A stretch of 64,000 bases of DNA, from positions 3,227,844 through 3,291,843 of the forward strand of contig OZ029929.1 of NCBI GenBank assembly GCA_964023275.1, in the 5' to 3' direction. The notes beneath the pieces are model-generated. The model did no database searches. It was not told the DNA's origin and saw only the letters and a list, made by a program, of their open reading frames with translations. Position numbers and translations under genes: made by a program. The stretch is from Norana najaformis (Eukaryota > Annelida > Clitellata > Crassiclitellata > Hormogastridae). Within the stretch, counting starts at the first letter, position 1, and the number at the start of each line of letters is the position of its first letter. Shown piece by piece: positions 1-9,429 of the stretch.

Positions 1-50
1 GCTTGTCTGGATAATGATTAATGAGATGGTGCAGATGGCAGTGTAGAAGT

Positions 51-298
51 GGCAGGGATTGAGTCTCGAGTGAAGACCCACTACCGTCGTTGTTTAAAGA
101 CGTTCTTATTTCCCGGGGTCCTCAAGCTGGAAGCGCTTCTGAGTAGTTCGTTGTGTAAGAAACGCTATATAAGTTGGAAGAGTTTTTTACCGCATCATCA
201 CCATTACCGGTGCTGTTTCCAGCTTGAGAACCCCGGGAAATAAGAACGTCTTTAAACAACGATGGCAGTGGGTCTTCACTCGAGACTCAATCCCTGCC
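51..298. repeat. Inverted duplication of an L2-like LINE 3' end (family B)
   Basis: Arms 51-132 and 217-298 (82 bp each, only about 4 mismatches) are reverse complements separated by about 84 bp. The arm encodes the end of a LINE reverse-transcriptase ORF (residues like RRCLKTFLFPG). On the + side it runs into the typical L2-type tail with CGCTATATAAGTT. The same tail and coding end recur on the - strand near 20640-20990 and 33066-33300. The two arms therefore look like one LINE end duplicated head to head, or two independent copies homogenised later. Confidence 0.7.
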
Positions 299-299
299 G

Positions 300-1254
300 C
301 TTTCACAAATGTAGGTGCAGAGATGCGGTTGGCCTAGATGGGACACCATGGGCTAGTTTGTAAACTCTCCAACGGGCGCTGCATCATGCCATAGACATTA
401 CATAGCGGTCACTCTAGAGTGCAGATGCTCTGAGAACTAAACAGCAAGTGGTTCTTCAGTGGACCGACGGCAAATGGCCTAATTGTGCAGCCTTAATGCC
501 TTGAGCTTCTGGTATATCGTACGTTGGGACGTTTTTCAAGCCACAGACAAGTTGTAGATGGGGCCATGGTCCGAAAAAACCCGGATGTTGTGCAGCAAGA
601 GTCTCTCCTCTGATAGTCTACCCCGGCGGATCTGTTTTGGAACAGATTCTCCCCCCGGCGAGTCTGTTTTAGAATAAATTCACCTCCACGAAGACTATAG
701 TCTAAAACAAGGATCCAAGAACACAATTTATTTAATCCCCATTGAAATAAATTTAATATTTTAATATTATATAACATTTATTTTATATCCAAATGGAGAA
801 AAACATTATACATGTCAATTTATTTCACTAAGGTATCATATTGAATCCTATTTTAAATGGGCTGAAAACCGAAATATCGGGGAATGGAGAGGCGATTTCA
901 AGTGAGGGGCGGCTATGTATAGTAGAAATAGAGATAGCCTACCGGGGGTGGGCCTACATCGTTCGGCAACAGAGTTTCCGAGGGAGACAATATATCAGTC
1001 CGTGGGAGACTCTGTTTGGGAAGACTTTGTATCATGACACCTGCAGTGGGTACACATTTCTATTGTGTATCATTACTGATTCTTAAGCTGTGCAATGTTT
1101 GTGCATTTAAGTATAGTACCACTTATATAGCGCCTTACAAGTACCTCACAGATGCACTGAAAACCTCACATGGGAGTTTTATGTTTATTTTATTTATTAT
1201 TGTTAATTTTTGTGTAAACGTAAAAGTTGATTATGTATTTGTGTACCTTTTGAG
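300..1254. other. No gene recognised; upstream intron of the cathepsin L gene
   Basis: This stretch should be intron, because the first visible cathepsin exon begins at 1255 in mid-protein. No exon with the catalytic Cys motif (QCGSCWAF-like) was found. A short piece near 1120-1150 resembles the LINE-tail words TATATAGCGCCTTAC. Nothing else is recognisable. Confidence 0.5.
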
Positions 1255-1420
1255 GATGGCCCTTGTCGATTCAATTCGGCGACTGTTGGTGGCAAGTGCA
1301 CTGGCTTCGTAGACATTCCGAAGGAATCGGAAACGAGTCTTCAAAAGGCCGTGGCAACTGTTGGCCCAGTCTCAGTTGCCATTGATGCCGGACATTCATC
1401 ATTCCAGCATTACAAGAGTG
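1255..1420 (+). CDS. Cathepsin L-like cysteine protease, internal exon
   Basis: The exon translates to 55 codons plus one base. It starts DGPCRFN and contains [18 protein letters not shown] followed by [17 protein letters not shown] and QHYKS, the region of papain-family (C1A) cathepsin L upstream of the catalytic His. The acceptor is AG at 1253-1254 and the donor GTCAGT starts at 1421. The exon ends in phase 1, and its final G pairs with GT at 5277 to make the Gly of [10 protein letters not shown]. The enzyme is a lysosomal or secreted endopeptidase. The exons carrying the signal peptide, propeptide and catalytic Cys lie left of the window. No frameshift or stop is present, so the gene looks functional. 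Confidence 0.93.
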
Positions 1421-1879
1421 GTCAGTATCCCAAGGGTTGTATTTGCTAAATACAGTTGAACAAGCTGTGGGCAAGGGGTAACTGCGACCGGGACATCTCA
1501 TCTAGCATAACTCGAGACACAAGAAATGCAACATATAATTTATGTATAACATATAATAATATTATATGCTCGTGGTCCTTCCGTCCATGAAGCTAATCCT
1601 CACTCAGCATAAAGGAACTACTTACAGGCTCTGGCAGTTACATTTGCTACGGCAAATGTTTAATGTTTGCGAATGTTTACAGGTATTTCCGCTGTGATTA
1701 AAGGTCCCTCAGCTGCTATCTGGGGTTTCAAACTCTTGTACAGCTGCTTGTCCACTTTTGCAGCTTCTTTTGTCTTCTCAGTCATGCACTCTGATACCCC
1801 GTTACCTCATTAGAAGTCGTCGCCAGTTCCTCGATTGACACATCTGATTCAACTTGTTTGGGGTCTCGCGAAAAGTATA

Positions 1880-2515
1880 TATCCCTTGACAATGTGTGAG
1901 GTATAACAAGCTGTGATCCTGGCATATAAGAAGAGTCGCCTCGATTACTGTAACTTGGTTCTTACCGGTATTATAAAGTCAAACATGCAGAAACTCAAAA
2001 ACAGTTCAGAACTCTTTGGCTAGACAGCCAAAACTTACACGTCCAAATATGATCATTTTATTGATTAATATGATTACGTACATCATGTACGTAAATCTTT
2101 GTGCTGGCTTCCTGTTCAGCAAAGGATTTCTTCCAATTTCGCTATTAAAGTTTATAAAACGTTAAACTCTGACCAATCACAGTACTTAAAATCAATCCTC
2201 ATTCCCAAACCTATCGTTATTCAGATCGATCGTCTTTCTCTGGTTGTGCCACAAACTAGAACTGTTCTCGGTGGATGAGCTTCTTTGGTCTTTGGTCTTT
2301 GGATCTAAATTTTTGATCTCTTCCCTCAACTGTTTGTCCTACTCGATCTCTTGCATCATTTCGGTCTCTTACCTTTTTTCAGTCTATTTATTCACCATAG
2401 GCTGCCTCTGTTTCTTTGGGCTTTCTGGATGTTGGCCTGAATGCGATTTGATTACGTGCACCATCGGTTGACGCCTGGTGCATTAGACATCGGCGCTATA
2501 AAAGGTGCCAATTAC
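1880..2515 (+). mobile_element. L2/CR1-like LINE 3' fragment, degraded
   Basis: The word KSRLDYCN (here AYKKSRLDYCNLVLTGI) and the following MQKLKNSSELFG match the LDYCNSLLYG...LQRVQNSLAR region of L2/CR1 reverse transcriptases. The fragment ends with the L2-style tail GGCGCTATAAAAGGTGCC and then a short ATTACA repeat. Stops and frameshifts interrupt it. It lies in the sense orientation within the cathepsin intron. Confidence 0.7.
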
Positions 2516-2631
2516 AATTACAAAGTCGTAAGTTTCCACTGCGTCGCGCATCAACATTGACGACATTGACTGAACTGCACAGATGTCTCACTTTACAATA
2601 GACAGCAGTACAAACCGAGGACCGATTCGAA

Positions 2632-3257
2632 ATGATAATGCTTCAAGCATCTTCCTGCAGACGTGACCGTGCATCTTTCAACTGCTCAACCACAGTTTCT
2701 GCTTCCTTCTTGGTTGCGGTCAGCGTTGGCAGGAAATCCGGCGGCTGTTTCTCGTGCGAGATGGCGATCTTCACGAAGCACACTCTGTATCGAATATACA
2801 CTTCCATCCGCCGTCATCATTGCTTGAAGTTGCTTCGCAGCAATTTTGCTCACATTGCAAATGTCGATGACTGTGTTCAGTTCTAGCTTGCGCGTCTGCA
2901 GTAACTTTCTGCAAGTAGTGTCGTCCCGAATTCTAGCGACGATTTTGTCTCACAGAATTGACTCTCCAAGGGCATCATAATTGGATGATCATAAAATTCT
3001 ACGTAGATCGAACAGGAATGAAAGGCCTCGATCACCTTATCTATGTCCATATGATCGTCCTCTGTGTCGAACTCAATCGTCAGGTGCAAGGCGTTCCTGC
3101 CAACACACGCCAGGCAGACAGCGGCACGTTTCATGGATGGATGCGTGTGCAACTGACTGCAAAATCGGTTCCGGTCTGATGCTACGTTGCCTCGAGACAT
3201 CTTCAGCTGCGTGATGCGGTAACATACTGTCTGACGATCGTTATGGTGTATCACCAT
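2632..3257 (-). mobile_element. Ty3/gypsy retrotransposon gag remnant
   Basis: Read on the - strand, the segment contains FDTEDDHMDIDKVIEAF, then in a second frame KIVARIRDDTTCRKLLQTRK, then ELNTVIDICNVSKIAAKQL. This order (DKVxEaF, then IRDxxxRKkLLq, then LDxCRAxExaakQl) is that of Ty3/gypsy Gag. At least one frameshift separates the pieces. No LTR, protease or RT was found next to it, so it is a fossil fragment. Assignment rests on remembered family motifs. Confidence 0.6.
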
Positions 3258-3524
3258 TACCTAAATGTCTATATTCCTTGAAGCGTGAAATCAGTTCTGA
3301 CACCATATAAAGATATTGACCCTCCTTAACAACTCCTCGTGTTTAACATTATATTTGTCTACTCTTCAGCAGATATATAGCATCCATGATATGAAGCGGC
3401 ATCTCTCTGTATATCTTTGTCTGCATCTCTGTCTGAAGCGTGTAAAGACTGAGTCTCTATATTATATCAAAAGTTCATGCTTGACTAGTCGTCGACCAGT
3501 CTCCCCATTTCTCTCAGCTTAAAC

Positions 3525-3725
3525 ACAACCCACCATAATCTCCTCTCCCCTATTATCTCTGGTCTCCTGGCAACCGGACCTGGTTCTTGACATGGCATTT
3601 TGGACAACCACACGGACTTGACGCAGCGCTCGTGAATAAGCTGGTGCCCTGCGCTTAACTGTTTAGCAGCGCTATAGAAATTTCGAGTTTAGGATTACGA
3701 TCCAGGTATGGGTTAAAGATAATTA
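3525..3725 (-). mobile_element. LINE 3'-end fragment (family D)
   Basis: This segment is the inverted counterpart of 7525-7660. Shared words include CACCAGCTTATTCA, the TGCGTCAAGTC block and CCGGTTGCCAG. It also shares GAAATTTC..CAGCGCT-type tail words with 6690-6785. It has no open frame of its own. Confidence 0.5.
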
Positions 3726-4372
3726 TGGTTCAAACACGTTATATAATTCTAGTTGTTTGGACTTCTAATGCGAATTAATTTCGTCCCATCGATCAGTACC
3801 TCCCCATCTTTAGAACCCATATGCCATTATGGGTGACAGGTCCCCAGTTGAACAGTTGAGCCTCAAACCTACAGATCTGTAAGAGGTCATCAACCGGGAA
3901 AATCTTGGATTAGGAAAAGGAAGGTAAGGGAGAGTCCCAGAGTGGCATCGACCGTCAATCATAAAGTATGTGTTTCTGCGACCAGTAGAACAGGGTGTCA
4001 GCTATCAGCTGCATGTAAATCTGTTGGTTGGGCTCTGCGTGTGTGTAGGAGCCCACTGCTATTGACTTTTCAGTCTATCTGAGCATTGCTTGCTAACTGA
4101 TGATTTTTATGGCCTTAATTACATCTAACATTGTTTAGGCTAATGTGAAGCCGCGATTTATAAATTTCTAACTGCAAATACATTCCTATGACTTTAAGCT
4201 AGACAAGTTGCTTCAGCAAGTTCCAAGAGTTCAACCAGATTTACCAAGTCATTTACTGAAGATAGAACAGAAGATAGAAATGATTGAAGATGACATGGTG
4301 CAGCTAATCTTTGCAGCAAAGATGGCTAAAACAAAGACTCTAGAAGATCTCAGAATATCATATATTTAGACC

Positions 4373-4661
4373 AATTCTCAAACTACATTATATGAAAAAT
4401 TCAATATGCCTGTCAACTTGAAAATATTTATTATTCATATTCGCGGCCAGCAGCGAGATTCACAGTCTAGCTAGAATAGATGCAAAAATTCCAATGCTAA
4501 CTAGAGTTTTCATCATATGACAGAAGTGTAACAAAAGAGGCCAGGACTTACTAGAACCATGCTAAAGGCATCATGCGCTTAGGCCTATAATATGCCGCGA
4601 ATATGAATATTTTCAACTTGACGAGCATGTTGAATTTTTCATATAATATAGTTTGAGAATT
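4373..4661. repeat. Foldback (MITE-like) element with about 70-bp terminal inverted repeats
   Basis: Left arm 4373-4447 and right arm 4594-4661 are imperfect reverse complements. They share words such as AATTCTCAAACTA, TTATATGAAAAATTCAA and CATATTCGCGGC. The spacer is about 146 bp. No coding potential was seen. Its structure fits a non-autonomous DNA transposon, but the target-site duplication is unclear. Confidence 0.55.
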
Positions 4662-4734
4662 AGATCGGAAGAAGGAACATTTTCTTTAAGTATGAATCTA
4701 AATATGTATGCAACCTAGACGGACATAATTTTTT

Positions 4735-5150
4735 AAAATTTATTTAAAGCACTTATTATAGTCAGTAAATCTGAATCCGAGGCGCGAATGCATGTTCACT
4801 ATGCGTGTCGTTATGCAAAGCCAGCGTAAAATAGTCAGTCTTACAAGTGAGACCTGACTTGCAGGCTCAGTTTCATCATTTATGATGAAACTGAGCCTGC
4901 AAGTCAGGTCTGCTGCGGTAGGCCTAGACGCTTCCGAATACGATGAGCTCATTGGTCGAAAGCACGCAAACATCGTCCTGAACCTATAGCACCCAGTGAC
5001 AAAGCAAGGACCAGTTTGAAGAAAGCAACAGTCTAGGAGGGTGACACTGGACTTAGCAATGTATGAAGGTGTCATGTAAGGCTGAATTCTGGGGCTTAAA
5101 GGCAAGCATGTAATTTTAAACTTAAAGCACCCTTAAAATTCTGCGCTGGT
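4735..5150 (-). mobile_element. LINE-like repeat fragment
   Basis: The left end shares the words CAGTAAATCTGAATC and GAGG with 25670-25720, suggesting two copies of one LINE or SINE family read on the - strand. The - frame across it (121 codons) has only weak resemblance to LINE ORF ends. A perfect hairpin (4850-4911) sits inside it. Confidence 0.35.
4850..4911. repeat. Perfect 62-bp palindrome (30-bp arms, 2-base loop)
   Basis: Arms 4850-4879 and 4882-4911 are exact reverse complements around TT. The left arm begins AGACCTGACTTGCAGGCTC. Symmetry ends sharply at both sides. Confidence 0.9.
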
Positions 5151-5263
5151 GCATTTTCCATAAATGATCAAGTATCTAAATACTAAATAAATCCAGCGTA
5201 CAATATTAGCCAATACTATAGTGATATAGCGATATAATCTTTCCTAAAGGCTTTAGTGCTTAA

Positions 5264-5392
<129 letters not shown>

Positions 5393-5882
5393 TGAATACG
5401 TATACATTGCAGTTTATATACTGGTTTATGTGATCAGATGCTAATGCAAATATATAACAAAACAACAGGCATTCCCATTAACAGTTCCACTCTAGCATAA
5501 ATATGAAAGTCGAGTGGACCAGTCTCGTCAGCATGGATAACCAAAGCAGTGTGCTCAGGTCCTAACAATAATCTGTTAAAAACGTTAAAGAAAGATATAC
5601 ATGCTTGGAGGACTGCTAATATAAATTTTGTGACATTTACATTGGCACTTATGTTGGGACATTTGTGGCAGGCATTCTTCTGGGTTCACATGAGTACACC
5701 AGACTCCTTATAGCACTCTTCATTAAAATTCATTATAACACAACCTAATGTGGTTTGTGAAATGGCTCCAAGACAGTGTTTTAACGAGTTTCCGGTGTAT
5801 GTGGTCTTAATTGCAAGCAATTTGATATAAACCCTTCCATCGACACTGTGTGTGCATATATAAATGGTTTAAAATTTTTCAG

Positions 5883-5982
5883 CTGGGGAACCAGCTGGGG
5901 CATGCAAGGCTACATACTGATGTCAAGGAATCAGAAAAACCAATGTGGAATTGCATCAGCAGCAAGCTATCCACTTGTCTAA
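5883..5982 (+). CDS. Cathepsin L-like cysteine protease, terminal coding exon
   Basis: The exon encodes (S)[16 protein letters not shown], then [16 protein letters not shown] and a TAA stop at 5980-5982. This is the canonical cathepsin L C-terminus, including the conserved Cys of NQCGIA. It follows a clean AG acceptor at 5881-5882. Together the three exons give 123 in-phase residues, roughly the last third of a usual 330-residue preproenzyme. Confidence 0.95.
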
Positions 5983-6203
5983 CTGAACTTCAGTAAACAA
6001 CTTCATCAGATCAAAGACTTATTTATCCCAGAGAGCAAACCCAATGCCATAATTTAGTAAAGAATTCTTATTTTGTTTAACAAAGATAGACATTCATTTA
6101 CTCTGTTATTTGCCTGTCATGATAAAGCAAACCGAAAATTGTAAGATGTTATATTAAAGTAGCAAAAATCTGTTACTGTACTGTGCAAAATGTAACTGCC
6201 TTG

Positions 6204-6209
6204 AATAAA
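6204..6209 (+). terminator. Poly(A) signal of the cathepsin L transcript
   Basis: A canonical AATAAA lies 222 bases after the cathepsin stop codon in AT-rich sequence, the normal spacing for a short 3' UTR. Cleavage is expected about 15-25 bases later. Confidence 0.7.
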
Positions 6210-6689
6210 CATTTTCAAAGCCTCGTACGTGGAAATTCAGATCTACATATTGTTGGATTGTTAGAACTTAGATAGGTTTATTTAGTTAACACATATGCCA
6301 GCATCTACACACCATCATCTTCTGTATAATACTGTATTAATATTAGGCCTAGGGAGCAGCTGATCTTTTGTCATGAACGGCAGTTAACAGTCTACAAATA
6401 TCTGAAGTGCAAACCAAAACGAGACTGACCCTATTCTTTGGAAATTTCTGTGAAATTTGAGGGCGACTGTTGCAGAAGAATTCTTCAGTTGACCGGAGAT
6501 CGTTGAATGGGCAAGCACGTGCTGACTTGCTGTCGATCTGTCGACGTGAATCGGCTTTTGGGATCGATTGTTTGTAACGACGATTGCACCTTGCCAGTGT
6601 TGGCACCTTCTGGGTAGGGAACAGTGACGATCCATACGGGATGTTAAGACGATTTAAAATTCGTAATCGGAAGAAGGAACATTTTCTTT

Positions 6690-6785
6690 ATGTATGATGC
6701 AGCTCTGGTGGCTGGTGATCGTATTCGTAAAGTCGAAATTTCTACAGCGCTACTTAAAAGTTAAGCGTAGGGCACTTAAGCGCTA
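6690..6785 (+). mobile_element. LINE 3'-tail fragment (family D)
   Basis: The words GAAATTTCTACAGCGCT and AAGTTAAGCG followed by AGGGCA match the inverted copy at 3640-3720. An RTE fragment begins directly after it. Confidence 0.4.
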
Positions 6786-7530
6786 TAGACAAAAAGCTGA
6801 GGCAGGAACAGACAGGATTTAGACCAGGGCAATCCTGCTGCGAGCAAATTTTCACACTTAGATAATTTAGAAGACTCTAATGCGGGACGTAACTGTGCTG
6901 ATTATCTTCATTGATTTGATGGACTGAAATGAACAAGATCATGATTGACGACAAGGAGATTGAGATCGTGGATGATTTCTGCTACCTCGGTAGCTTAATA
7001 ACAGTAGACAGCAGCTGTGATACGCATAGGAAAGGCAAATGCTGCTTTTGGGATATTTGAAGAACAACTGGTGCAGTTTGAGGACCATGATTCGTTTGTT
7101 TGAGGCCATAGTATTAAGCAAACTACTATATGGATCGGAAACTTGGCCAATGACGGTGGAAAACAAGAAGAGACCGGATGCAGCACATCCCAGATGGCTG
7201 AGAAGAATTCTGCACATTTCGTGGGTAATAAGATATCAAATAAAACTATAAAAGGACGGGACAAGAGAAATATAGAAAATATCATCAGAAAGAGATGACA
7301 GAAATGGGTGGGATATGTAATTAGTATGGACAAAGATAGGCGAGTCAAACAATTAACTGGATTCCTTAAGGGAAACGGAGGAGGGGAAGACCAAGAAAGA
7401 ACTGGCCAGAGACCATCAGAGACGACCTTGGGTGTTTGGAGATGTCGTGGTATGAAGCAGGAAGACTGGCGGTTGACAGAGATGAATTGAGAAGCTGCGT
7501 TGCCCGATGTACACTGGCACAGGAAGGACT
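6785..7530 (+). mobile_element. RTE-like non-LTR retrotransposon fragment, truncated
   Basis: The start reads DKKLRQEQTGFRPGQSC, matching the QAGFRPGRSC motif of RTE-type RT. Then come EIEIVDDFCYLGSLIT, LLYGSETWPMTVENKKR, WLRRILHISW and DKDRRVKQ, the usual C-terminal series of RTE elements. The RT catalytic motifs are missing and several stops and frameshifts occur, so it is inactive. Confidence 0.75.
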
Positions 7531-7660
7531 AAGGGCACCAGCTTATTCATCAGCTGCGTCAAGTCAGTGGGGTTGTCCTAACACACCATGTCAAGAACTA
7601 AGTCCGGTTGCCAGAAGACCATAGGGAAGGGGAGAGGAACTGTTAGGGTGGGTTTATGTT
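7525..7660 (+). mobile_element. LINE 3'-end fragment (family D)
   Basis: This is the same repeat as 3525-3725 in opposite orientation, with the shared words ACCAGCTTATTCA, TCAAGTCAGTGGGGTTGTCC and CCGGTTGCCAGAAGACCA. It has no coding potential. Confidence 0.5.
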
Positions 7661-7789
7661 TAAAATGAGAGAAATTGTATCGTTATTGTAATGGAAACCG
7701 AGGAGACGATGATGCGAAATACGGCCACAAATAGGGGACATTATATAAAACGATGAACAATTCATTATATAAACAATTAACTGTAGTAT

Positions 7790-8565
7790 TTAGAACTAAA
7801 TTAGTAGTAGATAAAGGGCAGAAATATTTAAGCATGACTGACGCAAAGACTAAAGGACAACAGACAGAACAGACAGAGGAGAGGAGGCAGACAAAGGCAT
7901 ACAGACACGGCTCCAAAGGGCAACGCGTGCAGGCGAGGGGTCTGGAATGAGTGTGATCTGCAAGACAGATGGCAGAGCACTGGAATGCGAGCCATGATGA
8001 TGCAGCGATGGAAGAGAGTAGATGGAAGGAAGGTCGATTGAAGTATGCCGCTAGCAGACTACAGGAAAGGAAGCCGTGATAATGCGCGAGGCAGGAAGGG
8101 GAAGAAAGAATGCTTCTGATGTCTGCCGCCAGGAGCTGGAAGAAAGAATAAAAAGGGAGTGAACAAGCGAGTCGGGGTTCACTCTCAACGACGCGAGAAC
8201 CGCGGAGCACTCTCAGCGACGTGCGAAAGAGGAATCCCGTCTCGGCTGAAGCAAGCTGCAACGACGGACAAACTGACGAAACGGGTGCGGGAGAAAGAAG
8301 TTAGAAGCTGAGAGTGAAACTACAGTATGTCTAAGAACATCGTGACTCTGTAAATAGGTTGTAAATAGACTCGTTGTTAGAATAAAAGCATCAATTGAAC
8401 ATTCTTCGTCAACGAAACAACACGCCAAGAAAACCCCGAAGAGACGCCAGTATCACCGCTACCACCAACTAATGTTTTAAGACAATTAGTAGTAGATAAA
8501 GGGCAGAAATATTTAAACATGACTGACGCAAAGACTAAAGGACAACAGACAGAACACTGACTAGT
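7790..8565 (+). repeat. Direct repeat bracketing an LTR-like segment
   Basis: A roughly 75-bp stretch at 7800-7878 (beginning TTAGTAGTAGATAAAGGGCA) recurs at 8486-8560 with about one mismatch, a period near 686 bp. The unit is GC-richer than its surroundings. It carries an AATAAA at about 8381 and no ORF with recognisable domains. This fits one LTR followed by a truncated second LTR, or a plain tandem duplication. A primer-binding site is not visible. Confidence 0.5.
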
Positions 8566-9054
8566 GTTTTAGATCGACTGCCAAACGTCTTTCTATACAT
8601 TACGTCTCGTGGCAACAGTCCTTTAAAACATTACAGTTATGCAATCTAATCTTTTTTATTGTACCTATGCTACGAAATCAACACGTCTACCGCTAAGCTT
8701 TGTTCGGGTATCGAAGTCCTCTGCTCTACTTTAATGTCGGGTCTTAAAGATCTTAGAGTCTACGACTCTAAGATCTTTGTGCGAACTGTATCCTGGTAAA
8801 GAAGTCTCTGAATACACAAGTGCTCTGGGTTCAACAAGAGAGGCTAGTAATTAAAGTCTTTAATAAATTCTAACATTAATGCAGTAGATGCTTGTCTAGA
8901 TAACAGTATAAGGCTAAATAGGATGATGTACATTGATGTGTACAAGTATTACGAAACGCCCGCCACGGCTCCCAGCCACGTTTCCTGTTACACACCAAAA
9001 ACGATCCACACAGGCAGCTCATCCGAGCCCGTCCCACGAAGGCAACGGCCTCAT

Positions 9055-9420
9055 ACCCAGGCAATCGTAATCGTAATTCCGGGATTTCTACAGCGCCCAA
9101 CGAAAACCACGTCGCGGGGACCAGCTTATTCGCAGGTGCTCAGTCAAAACAAAATCGATAGGCAAAAGGGTTCGGTTCTAGGTCAAGATCCAAAAGTCAG
9201 ACCGGAGACAGCTTGGCAGCTATGGAGGGGTGGTGGTGTTTGGGATTGGAGAGCAGAGAGGGAGAGAGATAAGAGGAAGAAGGGGTGTCATGATAGGATA
9301 GGTGAAAAAGTAATGTTTTCAGTTTTCAGTGAAAGGGCGATGCAGAAATTGCAAGCGGTGGAGTGTTCGATGAGTTTGTATGATGGGTCAGAAAACTGTC
9401 GCAGTTCTGGGTGAGTTTAT
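9055..9420 (-). mobile_element. LINE 3' end (family C)
   Basis: The low-coordinate side carries the tail words GTAATCGTAATTCC, GATTTCTACAGCGCC and CAACGAAA. The body shares TCAGTCAAAACAAAAT, CAAAAGGGTTCGGTTC and GGTCAAGATCCAAAAGTCAG with 40846-41180. On the - strand it encodes remnants of an RT C-terminus (LRQFSDPSYKLIEHS). The same family recurs at 10745 and, reversed, at 54330. Confidence 0.6.
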
Positions 9421-9429
9421 TGCCACTCA

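Noticed and set aside
1016-1312. 98-codon + strand ORF overlapping the cathepsin exon
   Set aside because: It is in a different frame from the exon, and its upstream part is intron-like with no domain.
2883-3257. Host gene encoding a 124-residue protein
   Set aside because: Motifs in this and the neighbouring frame match Ty3/gypsy Gag, so it is a retrotransposon fragment.
7683-8261. 192-codon Ser/Leu-rich - strand ORF
   Set aside because: It lies across the LTR-like direct repeat and has no recognisable domain.
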